In this document: positions 8,936 through 17,457 of the stretch, in pieces
Numbering within the stretch: the stretch's first letter is position 1
Layout: every line of letters starts with the position of its first letter
Origin: Planctomycetota bacterium
Lineage (GTDB): Bacteria > Planctomycetota > Planctomycetia > Planctomycetales > Planctomycetaceae
Direction: 5' to 3'
DNA length: 46,209 nucleotides
NCBI GenBank assembly: GCA_016872645.1
Contig: VGZH01000046.1
Span: 1-46,209 of the forward strand
Made by a program: the position numbers and the translations under genes
Notes under the pieces: generated by a model
What the model was told of the DNA's origin: nothing
What the model saw: the letters and a program-made list of their open reading frames with translations, nothing else
The model's database searches: none

Positions 8936-9928
8936 ATGCCCACGATCACTGTTCAAACCGGCGCGCGATTGCATTTCGGATTGCTCGCCGTGCAAGCGGC
9001 CAGCGGCCGCAACTTTGGCGGCGTGGGGCTGATGGTCGATTCGCCCGGTTGCGAACTTGCCATTGAGGCCAGTGATCGCGACGAATGCTTCGCCGAGCCA
9101 GAGATCGCCGCGCGGCTCACCGCCTGGCGAGACGAGTATCGCCGCCGATGTCCCGCCGAGTATCGACCGCGTGCCTGTCGGATTCGACTTGTGCAGGCGA
9201 TCCCGTCGCATGCAGGTTTGGGTTCCGGAACGCAAACGTCGTTGGCATTGGCCACGGCGCTCGCCCGATGGGCGGGAGAGGAACTCGTCTCGGCTTCTGA
9301 ATTGGCCCGCCGAGTTGGCCGCGGCGCACGCTCTGCGCTTGGCATTCATGGTTTTGAACGTGGTGGCCTGTTGGTCGAAGGGGGCAAACGACACACCGAA
9401 GAAATCAGTCCACTCGTCGCGCGGCTTGAGTTCTCTTCGGAGTGGCGCGTGTTGCTGATTACGCCCAATGACCGTCGCGGATTGTCGGGGAACGCCGAGC
9501 GTGCTGCGTTCACGCGACTGACTCCGATGCCCTCTTCGTTGACCGAAACGCTTTGTCGAATCGTGTTGATGGAGTTGTTGCCGGCGGTCGCGAGTAAGGA
9601 CTTTTCAACGGCGGCTGCTGCGCTCCAAGAATTCGGACAGCTGAACGGATCGCATTTCGCACCGGTCCAAGGGGGAGTGTTCGCCGATCCACAGATGGCC
9701 GAATTGGCCAAGTGGCTGGCAACTCAAGGTTGTATTGGCGTCGGCCAATCCTCGTGGGGCCCGACGCTGTGGATTCTCTGCCGCGACGAATCCGAAGCGG
9801 TCTGCTTCCGTGAACAAATCGGGTTGCATCCATCCGCCATTGCTTGCACGATTCACATCACGGCGGCACAAAACACGGGAGCAACGATCTCTGGAGTGCG
9901 GGGTGTCAGCCCCGCATTGGATCGCTGA
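8936..9928 (+). CDS. Beta-ribofuranosylaminobenzene 5'-phosphate synthase family protein
   Basis: A 330-residue GHMP-kinase-fold protein. The N-terminus (TVQTGARLHFGLL, then GRNFGGVGLMVDSP) and the glycine-rich AIPSHAGLGSGTQTSLALAT segment near residue 90 are typical of beta-RFAP synthase. That enzyme condenses PRPP with 4-hydroxybenzoate or pABA, the first committed step to tetrahydromethanopterin. Planctomycetes are known to carry this C1 pathway. The last 12 or so residues (SGVRGVSPALDR) are encoded by the left arm of a dispersed repeat and are unlikely to belong to the ancestral protein. No other methanopterin gene is in the window. Function is by family resemblance. Confidence 0.85.
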   Translation: MPTITVQTGARLHFGLLAVQAASGRNFGGVGLMVDSPGCELAIEASDRDECFAEPEIAARLTAWRDEYRRRCPAEYRPRACRIRLVQAIPSHAGLGSGTQTSLALATALARWAGEELVSASELARRVGRGARSALGIHGFERGGLLVEGGKRHTEEISPLVARLEFSSEWRVLLITPNDRRGLSGNAERAAFTRLTPMPSSLTETLCRIVLMELLPAVASKDFSTAAAALQEFGQLNGSHFAPVQGGVFADPQMAELAKWLATQGCIGVGQSSWGPTLWILCRDESEAVCFREQIGLHPSAIACTIHITAAQNTGATISGVRGVSPALDR

Positions 9929-9988
9929 AGTTGCTCGGAGAAATCACGAACTCCAAGAAGTCCAAAGTGGGGCTGACACCCCGCACTC
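9894..9988. repeat. Inverted-arm repeat (GGAGTGCGGGG type)
   Basis: The left arm 9894-9914 reads GAGTGCGGGGTGTCAGCCCC after a first G. The right arm 9969-9988 is its perfect reverse complement (20 of 20). The spacer is 54 nt. The left arm and the start of the spacer are translated as the C-terminus of the RFAP synthase gene, whose TGA (9926-9928) lies in the spacer. The right arm ends 13 bp before the ATG of the next gene. Confidence 0.92.
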
Positions 9989-10001
9989 TAAAGGTCGCCA
10001 C

Positions 10002-10574
10002 ATGACTTACGAACGCAGCCGTGAACTGATCGGGCGTGGCGAGAGCCGATTGCTGATCGTCGATGTGCAAGAGAAGCTGATGCCGGCGATTCCCGTGCGC
10101 GAGTCACTCATCGCGAATTGCCGCAAGCTGATCGAGGCCGCGAATCTGTTCGACGTGCCGGTCTCGGCGACCGAGCAGTACGCAAAGGGACTCGGCCCGA
10201 CGGTGCCGCAACTGCGCGAGCTGCTCGACGGCGTGCCGATCCCCGACAAGGTCTGCTTCAGCGCGGCAGAATGTCTCGGCTGGGGAACAGCGGCTGAGCA
10301 TCCCGATGGCCCCTTTCAAATCGTCGTGGCGGGTATCGAGGCTCACGTCTGCGTGCTGCAAACGGTGCTCGACCTGCTATCGAGCGGCTATCAAGTTTTC
10401 GTCCCCGCCGATGCTCTCGCCAGCCGATCCAAACTCGATTGGAAAATCGCTCTCCGCCGCATGGCCGCCAGCGGAGCAATCATCGCCACCACGGAATCCC
10501 TGATGTTCGAATGGTGCGCCACGGCCGGATCATCCGAGTTCAAGCAACTCAGCAGGCTCATCAAAGGCGACTAG
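10002..10574 (+). CDS. Isochorismatase-family cysteine hydrolase
   Basis: A 190-residue isochorismatase-like hydrolase (YcaC/nicotinamidase fold). The catalytic Asp is in LLIVDVQEKLMPAI (D21), and the nucleophilic Cys is in the VAGIEAHVCVLQTVLDLL motif near residue 117. The cis-peptide region just before it is also present. Family members hydrolyse varied small amides or ethers; the substrate cannot be told here. ATG 10002 is used because the frame upstream runs back into the repeat and the preceding gene. It is convergent with the D-aminoacylase gene. Confidence 0.88.
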   Translation: MTYERSRELIGRGESRLLIVDVQEKLMPAIPVRESLIANCRKLIEAANLFDVPVSATEQYAKGLGPTVPQLRELLDGVPIPDKVCFSAAECLGWGTAAEHPDGPFQIVVAGIEAHVCVLQTVLDLLSSGYQVFVPADALASRSKLDWKIALRRMAASGAIIATTESLMFEWCATAGSSEFKQLSRLIKGD

Positions 10575-10608
10575 GTTCGAATCGATCGGTTCACCTTGGT
10601 TGCGGATT

Positions 10609-10668
10609 GGCCGCCCTCGGGCGTCCTGAATTGCAACGTCACTCAAATGCGGACGGCCGAGGGGGACC
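10609..10668. repeat. Inverted-arm repeat between convergent genes
   Basis: The left arm 10609-10626 (GGCCGCCCTCGGGCGTCC) and right arm 10651-10668 (GGACGGCCGAGGGGGACC) are inverted copies at 15 of 18 positions. The element sits in the 114-bp gap between the convergent isochorismatase and deacylase genes, where a two-way transcription stop would be useful. No U-tract follows either arm. Confidence 0.75.
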
Positions 10669-10688
10669 ATCTTACGAAACGGATACTC

Positions 10689-12317
10689 TCATTTTCCGTT
10701 CGGTCGCTTCAACGCTCGTCCCGCCAACGCTCCAGTTGCTTCGCCCTCCTTCACGGCGAGTTCGCCGTTGACGAAGAGGTAACGAAGGCCGGTAGCGTAT
10801 TGGTGGGGATTGTCGAAGGTGGCTCGATCACGAAATGTTTTCGGGTCGAAGATGACGACGTCGGCGAAGTGATCGACGGCGAGCCGTCCGCGGTCGGGGA
10901 GGCCGAGGATGTCGGCGGGAAGCGACGTGCAGGAGCGGATCACGGCGGCGAGCGGCAGGATGTTTTCCTTCACGGAGTACTCGCCGATCTTGCGCGGGAA
11001 GGTCCCGTAGCTGCGCGGGTGTGGTTTGTCAGCAGAAGGAAGGTAGGCTCGGCCGTCAGAGGCGGTGGCCACCCACGGCAGCGTCATCGCGTAGCGGACG
11101 TCCTCTTCGCTCATGCCGAAGTTCACGATGCCGGCTCCGCCGTCGCGAGTGATTTTTAACGCCACCTCGAGCGGCGTTGATTTTTCGGAAGTCGCGATGT
11201 CGGCCAGGCTGCGGCCGACGTATTTCGGGTGCTTTGCGCAGGAGGTGATGCGAATGCGTTCGCCGTCATCCGCTTTCTCGATTCGGTCGCCGACGAACGT
11301 GATGATGCGGGCAGACTGTTCTTTGTCTTTCAGTCGTTCAAGCAGTTTCTCGCGGCCGCCGGCAAGCGACCATGTCGGCAACACGGTTGCGTCCAGTGAA
11401 GTGCTCGATGCGATATACGGGTATTGGTCGGCCGTGACTTTCAGACCCGATTTGCGAGCCTCTTCGATGAGCTTTGCCGCCGGGCGAATCAGTCCCCACG
11501 ACTCCTGACCACTGGCTTTGAAGTGCGAGACATGAATCGGGCAGCCGCCGTCACGACCAATTTGAATCGCCTCGCTCACTGAATCGAGCAGATTCTTCCC
11601 TTCGCCTCGAATATGGCTGGCGTAGATGCCGCCGTACTTACCGACGACCTTCGCGATCTCGATTAGCTCGGCGGTGTCGGCGTAGCTGCTGGGGACGTAA
11701 ATCAAGCCGGTGGACATTCCGAACGCACCGTCTCGCATCGCTTTGTCGGCGAGATCACGCATCTGCTTGATCTCATCCTCCGTCCCCTTTCGCTGCGCGC
11801 TGCCGAGCACTTTGCCTCGCAGCGATCCTTGCGGCAGCAGGTGAGCCACATTCGTCCCCGCCCCGGCCGAGTCAATCTTCGCGAGGTACTCAACACAATC
11901 GACTGGCCCTGACCCGCAGTTGCCAGTGACGATTGTGGTGCAACCCTGCATCACAAAGTTGACGTTGGCTCGCGTCTTCGGCGACACGATCTGCGAGTCG
12001 CTGTGATTGTGCAAATCAATGAAGCCGGGGCAGATGACGAGATTGGTACAGTCGATCTCCCATTTGGCGGATTTCACCTCGAACTTGCCGACGCCAACGA
12101 TGCGGTCTCCTTTGATGGCGACGTCTCCGATTTTGCCATCCGAACCAGCACCGTCGAAGAGAATTCCACCTTTGAGAAGAATGTCAGCCTCGATGGGATC
12201 GGCGGCGAATGCAGAGCAAAGAGCAAAGTGCAGCGTGAAAAGCGCAAAGGTCAGGGGCCATCGAACGGAGAAGTGAACTGTCGTTTTATTTTTTAATTGG
12301 CACTCTGCACGTTGCAT
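10689..12317 (-). CDS. N-acyl-D-amino-acid deacylase (D-aminoacylase family amidohydrolase)
   Basis: A 542-residue secreted amidohydrolase. The metal-binding FIDLHNHSD motif lies near residue 100, followed by TGNCGSG, FGMSTGLIYVPSSYADT, YASHIRGEG and HVSHFKASG, all in the order usual for D-aminoacylases. It would release D-amino acids from N-acyl precursors, perhaps from cell-wall material or peptides. The start at 12317 has GAGGAG just upstream. The N-terminal signal peptide (LTFALFTLHFALCSAFA) is written by a low-complexity repeat tract rather than by an ordinary codon mix. The gene follows the DUF374 acyltransferase by only 10 bp on the same strand. Confidence 0.9.
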   Translation of the reverse strand: MQRAECQLKNKTTVHFSVRWPLTFALFTLHFALCSAFAADPIEADILLKGGILFDGAGSDGKIGDVAIKGDRIVGVGKFEVKSAKWEIDCTNLVICPGFIDLHNHSDSQIVSPKTRANVNFVMQGCTTIVTGNCGSGPVDCVEYLAKIDSAGAGTNVAHLLPQGSLRGKVLGSAQRKGTEDEIKQMRDLADKAMRDGAFGMSTGLIYVPSSYADTAELIEIAKVVGKYGGIYASHIRGEGKNLLDSVSEAIQIGRDGGCPIHVSHFKASGQESWGLIRPAAKLIEEARKSGLKVTADQYPYIASSTSLDATVLPTWSLAGGREKLLERLKDKEQSARIITFVGDRIEKADDGERIRITSCAKHPKYVGRSLADIATSEKSTPLEVALKITRDGGAGIVNFGMSEEDVRYAMTLPWVATASDGRAYLPSADKPHPRSYGTFPRKIGEYSVKENILPLAAVIRSCTSLPADILGLPDRGRLAVDHFADVVIFDPKTFRDRATFDNPHQYATGLRYLFVNGELAVKEGEATGALAGRALKRPNGK

Positions 12318-12320
12318 TTT
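12213..12320. repeat. GCAAAG/GCAAAT low-complexity tract inside the deacylase signal sequence
   Basis: From 12213 to about 12246 the plus strand iterates words such as GAGCAAAGAGCAAAGTGCAG. Near 12299-12320 related words in the opposite sense (GCACTCTGCACGTTGCATTT) occur. The tract codes for the hydrophobic core of the deacylase signal peptide and for its first residues. It resembles the TTGCAAAT tracts near ribF and metK in style. The arms are only weakly complementary. Confidence 0.45.
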
Positions 12321-12327
12321 GCGCTCC

Positions 12328-13047
12328 TCACGCCGCGTCGCGAACGGGCATCACCTCGTCCAGATCGGCCCGCTTAATGCGGCCGGCGGCCCAGTCATCG
12401 ACGCGAGCATACAGTCGGTCCATTGCTTCTTGAACGCGCTGCTTATTGCGGTCGATCTCGTCGCGGGTCATATCGGCCGGGACGTGGATTGGTTCGCCGA
12501 GGATGCAGTAGGTCGTCGTGAAGGGCAGGGGGACTAGCATGTCAGTCCAGGTTCCCTTGATTCGCAATCCGCGACGACAACTGAACGCGGCCGGAACTAT
12601 CGGCAAGCCGGTGCGTGAGGCCAAAAAAACGAGGCCGTCTTTCATTTCGCGACGAGGGCCGCGCGGGCCATCGGGGGTGAGGGTGATGTGCAATTGGCTA
12701 GCCACGTTGAGAAGCTGCTTCACCGCCTGCGCACCGCCGCGAGTGGTCGAGCCACGGTACGGCTCGACGTTCAGCAGTCGCAGGATCTCAGCGACATACG
12801 CGCCGTCCTGATGCCGACTGGCCAACGCCGACATGTTGTGCGGCTTCGCGACGAGCAACGGAAAGAACAGCACGTCGTGCCAGACCGAGAACAGAAACCG
12901 ATCCGGCAAATCGGGGTTCCAGCCATTCGTACCGGGGAAAATGACCGACTCTTTACGACACGTTGCGAACAGCAGCTTCAACGCCGCGACAACAGATCTC
13001 GCCACAAGTCTTGTGAGCCACACGCTGCGAAGTTTCACGCCAATCAT
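12328..13047 (-). CDS. DUF374-type lysophospholipid acyltransferase family protein
   Basis: A 239-residue membrane-associated acyltransferase of the DUF374 type. Visible motifs are FSVWHDVLFFPLL (a variant of the HX4D site), ASRHQDGAYVAEIL, RGSTTRGGAQAV and LTPDGPRGPRREMKDGLVFLA near residue 145. These match proteins thought to acylate lipid A-like or phospholipid precursors. Start choice: M at 13047 (MIGVKLRSVW) fits the family. The longer frame, up to 13212, passes through the repeat at 13125-13184 and reads LTTKAQRHEE there. It is first in a two-gene minus-strand unit with the deacylase. Confidence 0.85.
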   Translation of the reverse strand: MIGVKLRSVWLTRLVARSVVAALKLLFATCRKESVIFPGTNGWNPDLPDRFLFSVWHDVLFFPLLVAKPHNMSALASRHQDGAYVAEILRLLNVEPYRGSTTRGGAQAVKQLLNVASQLHITLTPDGPRGPRREMKDGLVFLASRTGLPIVPAAFSCRRGLRIKGTWTDMLVPLPFTTTYCILGEPIHVPADMTRDEIDRNKQRVQEAMDRLYARVDDWAAGRIKRADLDEVMPVRDAA

Positions 13048-13124
13048 CCTTGAATTCTTGATGCCATCAACAGTGGGGTAATTTATAGCCCAGCTAAAAA
13101 TGACAACCAAGATCGTTTTGCGTT

Positions 13125-13184
13125 CTTCGTGTCTTTGTGCCTTGGTGGTCAAAAATCGAACCGCCAGGACACAAAGACTCAAAG
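13125..13184. repeat. Inverted-arm repeat, second member of the ACCACCAAG family
   Basis: The left arm 13125-13149 (CTTCGTGTCTTTGTGCCTTG and on) and right arm 13160-13184 match as inverted copies at about 20 of 25 positions, with a 10-nt spacer. It separates the divergent DUF374 and sugar-ABC genes. The words are the same as in the element at 6816-6905. Confidence 0.88.
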
Positions 13185-13250
13185 TGAGGTCAGTTGCGGC
13201 GGGCAGACGCACGGATAGAGTTCTCTGTCGAACCGGAGAGGGATCATCGA

Positions 13251-14759
13251 ATGTCTGTGGTTGCCGTTAAACAACAAGCTTTGCTGGAGTGCCGTGCGAT
13301 CGGCAAGAACTTTGGTGGAGTCGCTGCATTGGAGGGGGTCGACTTCGATCTGCGCCCAGGCGAGGTGCATGGCGTTGTTGGTTGCAACGGAGCGGGCAAA
13401 AGTACGTTGATGAAGATCCTGGCTGGTGCACATCCAGACCACGATGGTTCAGTGCTAATCGACGGCCGTGAAGTTTCCCTGTCGTCGCCGCGCGAAGCTC
13501 AGGCGTGCGGAATCGCGATGGTTTACCAGGAGCTGTCGGGGATTGGAGCATTATCGGTTGCCGAGAACCTGTTTCTCGGCCGGCAGCCGACGCGGATGGG
13601 ACGCATCGACTGGGGAACGATTCACCTTCAGGCTCAGGCTTACTTGAGCGAGATGCAGATCGACGTCGATGTGCGGCGGCGACTCGATCGCTTTCCGTTG
13701 GTGATTCGGCAGATGGTGGAGATCGCTCGCGGCCTGCATAGCGGGGCTCGAGTGCTGATCCTCGATGAGCCGACCAGCGCGCTCAGTCCGCCAGAGACGC
13801 GGCGACTGTTCGAGTTGATTCGGCAGCTCAAACGGAATGGCGTGGCGGTCATTTTCATCAGCCATTTTCTGGAAGATGTGCTGGAGATTTGCGATCGAGT
13901 GACGGTGCTAAAAGATGGTCGCAAAGTTTGGACCTCACGCGCGAGCGAGTTGACGAAGCCGGAGGTCATCTCGCGAATGCTTGGCCGTGAGGCGGGTGCG
14001 ACCGGAGCCGATTTGGAGGAATCGGTCACGCTGCCCGCTCGGTCAACGTTGGCTCCGATTCTTCGAGTCGCTGGTTTGTCGCGCGTCGGCGAGTTCCGCG
14101 ATGTGAGCTTTGACGTCGCACCCGGCGAGTGCGTCGGGCTATACGGCTTCGTCGGCGCGGGTCATCAGGAGTTGGCTCACGCGGTGGCAGGAGCGGCGTC
14201 GGTCGATGCCGGCTCGGTGCAGTCGGATCAATCCACGCTCCCTAACGGCGATGTTCCGGAGTCCGTGCGTCGCGGGGTCGTCATGGTGGCAGCCGATCGT
14301 GCGAAGACGTTGGTGCGGCGAAGTTCGATTGCTCGCAACACGACGCTGGCTCATCTGCAGCGCTCGATGGGGGAGTGGCTGCTGCGACGACGGGAACACG
14401 CTGTCGTGCGGCCGATTCTGGAACAAGTCGGTTGCCGGCCTGCTCGGCCGGAGTTGTTGGCTGGGAATCTGTCGGGCGGGAATCAGCAAAAGGTCGTGCT
14501 GGCAAAGTGGCTGCTGGGCCCAGTGCGCGTGCTGGTCTTGGAAGAGCCGACTCGCGGCATGGATGTCGGCGCGAAAGACGAAGTCATGCGCCTGGTCGCT
14601 GAGTTGAAGAACTCGGGAGCGGCAGTCGTGCTCGCCTCGACCGAGCCGGAGTTGGTGCTGGCTCACGCGGATCGAATTCTGGTCTTTCAGCGAGGCCGAA
14701 TTGCGCACGAATTCACGGGCGAGGATGTTTGCACCGCAGACTTGCTGCGCTGGGCGTGA
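13251..14759 (+). CDS. Sugar ABC transporter ATP-binding protein (RbsA/MglA type), orphan
   Basis: A 502-residue protein with two fused ABC cassettes, as in ribose/galactose/xylose importers. Cassette 1 has Walker A GCNGAGKST (about residues 45-53), FPLVIRQMVEIARGL in place of LSGGQ, and Walker B VLILDEPTSAL. Cassette 2 has a degenerate Walker A (GFVGAGHQELA) but an intact signature LSGGNQQKVVLAKWL and Walker B VLVLEEPTRGMD. This asymmetry is normal in the family. GAGAGGG lies upstream of ATG 13251. No permease or binding-protein gene is next to it: the upstream neighbour is divergent, and clpX converges one base after its stop. Its partners must be elsewhere. Confidence 0.9.
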   Translation: MSVVAVKQQALLECRAIGKNFGGVAALEGVDFDLRPGEVHGVVGCNGAGKSTLMKILAGAHPDHDGSVLIDGREVSLSSPREAQACGIAMVYQELSGIGALSVAENLFLGRQPTRMGRIDWGTIHLQAQAYLSEMQIDVDVRRRLDRFPLVIRQMVEIARGLHSGARVLILDEPTSALSPPETRRLFELIRQLKRNGVAVIFISHFLEDVLEICDRVTVLKDGRKVWTSRASELTKPEVISRMLGREAGATGADLEESVTLPARSTLAPILRVAGLSRVGEFRDVSFDVAPGECVGLYGFVGAGHQELAHAVAGAASVDAGSVQSDQSTLPNGDVPESVRRGVVMVAADRAKTLVRRSSIARNTTLAHLQRSMGEWLLRRREHAVVRPILEQVGCRPARPELLAGNLSGGNQQKVVLAKWLLGPVRVLVLEEPTRGMDVGAKDEVMRLVAELKNSGAAVVLASTEPELVLAHADRILVFQRGRIAHEFTGEDVCTADLLRWA

Positions 14760-14760
14760 G

Positions 14761-16047
14761 CTACGCTGCGGCTGACCCGTCTTGCGGGAACAGGTGCGAC
14801 TCGCCGCGGATGACCTCCGGAGTCAAGACGTACTTCTTGCCCGGCTCTTGGTCGGGCAACTCGTAGAGAATGTCGAACATCGCGTTTTCGATCACACTGC
14901 GGAGACCACGCGCGCCGGTGTCCTTCTGAATCGCGATTTTGGCGATCTCGCGAATTGCTTCCGGAGTGACTTCGAGGCTCGACTCTTCCATCTCGAAGAA
15001 CTTCTGGTACTGGCGAACGAGTGCGTTCTTCGGTTCGGTCAGCACGCGGACGAGGTCTGATTCGCCGAGCTTGCTGAGGGTCGTCAGGACCGGCAGGCGG
15101 CCGACGAGTTCCGGGATCAGACCAAATTCGAGAATGTCCTCGACGGTCGCCTCATGGATCATCTCGTAGCGGCGTTGCTTGTCCTCGTGCGAGGAGTTGT
15201 CCTGGCCGAAGCCGATCATCTTGCGACCCATGCGGCGGCCGACGATGTCTTCTAGGCCGACGAACGTGCCGCCGCAGATGAAGAGAATGTTGGTCGTGTC
15301 GAGCTGAATGTATTGCTGCTCGGGATGCTTGCGGCCCCCTTGTGGCGGGACGTTGGCGACGGTTCCTTCCAGCATCTTGAGCAACGCCTGCTGGACACCC
15401 TCGCCGCTGACATCGCGGGTGATGGAGACATTGTTCGAGGTCTTGCCGATCTTGTCGATCTCGTCGATGAAGACGATGCCCCGTTGAGCCGCTTCGACGT
15501 CGAAGTCGCAGGCGTGCAACAGTTTCAGCAGGAGGTTCTCGACGTCCTCGCCGACGTAGCCGGCTTCGGTCAGCGTGGTCGCGTCGCCGATCGCGAACGG
15601 AACTTGCAGGAATTTCGCCAGCGTTTTGGCGACCAGCGTCTTGCCGGAACCCGTCGGTCCGATCATCAGGACGTTTGATTTTTCAATCTCGACGTCGTTG
15701 TCGGCGTCGGTGTTGAGCATCAGTCGCTTGTAGTGATTATGGACGGCGACAGAGAGCATCTTCTTCGTCTGCGATTGCCCCACAACGTACTTGTCGAGGT
15801 GGGTCACGATGTCGCGCGGCGAGGGGACTTTCGTGAAGAGCTTGTGCGGGGTGCCTCGGCGGCGTCGCTCCTGGTCAAGGATCGACTGACACAGTTCAAC
15901 GCATTCGCCGCAGACGTAGACGTCGTCTGGTCCTTCGACCAGCGGTCCGACTTCTCGATAGCTCTTGCGGCAGAAACTACAGCTCGCGTTTTTTTTGCCG
16001 GTCGGAGTGCGTTTGCCGGACGTAAAATCTTTTCCAGACGAGGCCAT
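14761..16047 (-). CDS. clpX: ATP-dependent Clp protease ATP-binding subunit ClpX
   Basis: A 428-residue AAA+ unfoldase that feeds tagged substrates to ClpP. The N-terminal zinc-binding domain has four cysteines (C23, C26, C46, C49; CSFC and CGEC). The AAA+ domain has Walker [13 protein letters not shown] near residue 125, Walker [12 protein letters not shown], and sensor and arginine-finger regions ([13 protein letters not shown], then [11 protein letters not shown]). The start 16047 (MASSGKDF) is preceded by GAAGGAA, and the frame upstream of it is non-conserved. No clpP gene is in the window. It converges with the sugar-ABC gene with a one-base gap. Confidence 0.97.
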   Translation of the reverse strand: MASSGKDFTSGKRTPTGKKNASCSFCRKSYREVGPLVEGPDDVYVCGECVELCQSILDQERRRRGTPHKLFTKVPSPRDIVTHLDKYVVGQSQTKKMLSVAVHNHYKRLMLNTDADNDVEIEKSNVLMIGPTGSGKTLVAKTLAKFLQVPFAIGDATTLTEAGYVGEDVENLLLKLLHACDFDVEAAQRGIVFIDEIDKIGKTSNNVSITRDVSGEGVQQALLKMLEGTVANVPPQGGRKHPEQQYIQLDTTNILFICGGTFVGLEDIVGRRMGRKMIGFGQDNSSHEDKQRRYEMIHEATVEDILEFGLIPELVGRLPVLTTLSKLGESDLVRVLTEPKNALVRQYQKFFEMEESSLEVTPEAIREIAKIAIQKDTGARGLRSVIENAMFDILYELPDQEPGKKYVLTPEVIRGESHLFPQDGSAAA

Positions 16048-16243
16048 GTGGGTTCCTTCAACGCTGTCGGTCAACCTCAACACCTTGGGACGGCGAAACG
16101 ATCATTCGCCTGAAGAGGAGACAGCGTCCATGGTCTCCCGGATCAGTGTTCGCCTCACTGCGAAGTGTGGCGACGCTCTCTGACTCTGGTGGCTCGCTGG
16201 GCGGCGAGTCCCCACCGGTATCGGCACCCCTTGTTGGGGGTCA

Positions 16244-16597
16244 TCACTGTGGAATCTTGGATGAGGTTCCGGCTGAATCATCGGCAGAGAGCCCGCTTGA
16301 GGCATCCCCCGCACGACCCGACTCACCGGACTTTTTCGTCAACTGCTCACGGATACGTTGGTATTCGTCGGCGGACAAATCCCCTTGCCGATGAATGTCT
16401 CGAAACTGCAAAAGCATATCTTCGGATGAGTTTTCGGTCAGTCCCGATGGCCGCAACCATTCGCGGATTTTCACGAGAATCGCGACCAGCGTCACCAGCA
16501 CTGCCGTCGCGATGACGAAATAAATCCAGCCCCCATCTTTAGTGAATTTGTCCCAATTCGCCTGAGGATTCACTCGTTTCATCTGAGCCAGAAGCAC
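16244..16597 (-). CDS. Small membrane protein with a SHOCT-like tail
   Basis: A 117-residue protein with one membrane segment (about residues 25-44, WIYFVIATAVLVTLVAILVK). A soluble tail follows in which LLQFRDIHRQGDLSADEYQR resembles the SHOCT motif (a short helix, a G-x-L/I-[ST]-x-x-E turn, then a helix). The GTG start at 16597 has GAGGAA seven bases upstream; ATG 16582 is an alternative. It lies upstream of clpX on the same strand, about 196 bp away, and may be co-transcribed. The last ~20 residues are Ser/Gly/Asp-rich. Function unknown. Confidence 0.65.
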   Translation of the reverse strand: MLLAQMKRVNPQANWDKFTKDGGWIYFVIATAVLVTLVAILVKIREWLRPSGLTENSSEDMLLQFRDIHRQGDLSADEYQRIREQLTKKSGESGRAGDASSGLSADDSAGTSSKIPQ

Positions 16598-16799
16598 GCG
16601 ACGGTTCCTCGTGATGCGAATTCACCCGACTGATTCTTCCTGTGGCGGATTATTGGCATCGGCTGAAACTGCGACAAGACCGCGATTGAAGCTCCGAATT
16701 CCGAAACTCGAAATCCGCAGGAATGCCAAACCTCGAATCGCAAAGGTCGGATTTTTCCGACGACGTGGCTAACATTCCGGTTCCAAACCAGGAGTTACC

Positions 16800-17441
16800 A
16801 TGTCCGACCTGCAACGAGTCCTCGACGGCGGCATCGTCGCCATCATCCGCGCCACCTCCGGAGAGCAACTGGTGAACGTCGCTCGCGCCCTGCACGAAGG
16901 GGGCATCGACGTCATCGAAGTCACCTTTACCGTTCCGAACGTCTTGGAAATCCTCGCCGCCGTTCGCAAAGACCTCGGCAAAAAGATTCTGCTGGGAGCC
17001 GGCACGGTGCTCGATCCCGAGACCTGCCGTGCGGCACTTCTGGCCGGAGCCGAATTCATCGTCTCGCCGTCGTTGAACCTGGACGTCATCAAGCTCTGCA
17101 AACGCTACGGCAAACTGGTCATGCCCGGAGCATTCACGCCGACCGAAATCGTCACGGCCTGGGAAGCCGGGGCTGACATCGTCAAGCTCTTTCCAGCCGA
17201 TTGCGTCGGACCGAACTATTTGAAGGCTCTGCGCGGTCCGCTCCCGCAAGTCCGCATCCTGCCGACAGGGGGAGTTGATTTGAAAACGCTCCCCGACTTC
17301 TTGAAAGCCGGGGCCTGTGCCGTCGGACTCGGCGGTCAATTGGTCGAGAAGTCGGCCGTCGAGTCCGGTAACATGACTCGCATCCGCGAACTCGCTGCCC
17401 AGTACGTCGCCCTCGTCAAGCAGACGCGCAGCCAAGTCTAA
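16800..17441 (+). CDS. eda: KDPG/KHG aldolase (bifunctional 4-hydroxy-2-oxoglutarate/2-dehydro-3-deoxy-phosphogluconate aldolase)
   Basis: A 213-residue class I aldolase that splits 2-keto-3-deoxy-6-phosphogluconate into pyruvate and glyceraldehyde 3-phosphate. The catalytic Glu is in IEVTFTVPN (about residue 41), and the Schiff-base Lys is in ADIVKLFPAD (about residue 129). GAGTVL and PTGGVDL form the phosphate-binding parts of the TIM barrel. CAGGAG precedes ATG 16800. Length is typical. The downstream SUMF1-like gene follows by 16 bp, so both may share a transcript although their roles differ. Confidence 0.93.
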   Translation: MSDLQRVLDGGIVAIIRATSGEQLVNVARALHEGGIDVIEVTFTVPNVLEILAAVRKDLGKKILLGAGTVLDPETCRAALLAGAEFIVSPSLNLDVIKLCKRYGKLVMPGAFTPTEIVTAWEAGADIVKLFPADCVGPNYLKALRGPLPQVRILPTGGVDLKTLPDFLKAGACAVGLGGQLVEKSAVESGNMTRIRELAAQYVALVKQTRSQV

Positions 17442-17457
17442 AATTTGAAAGGACATC

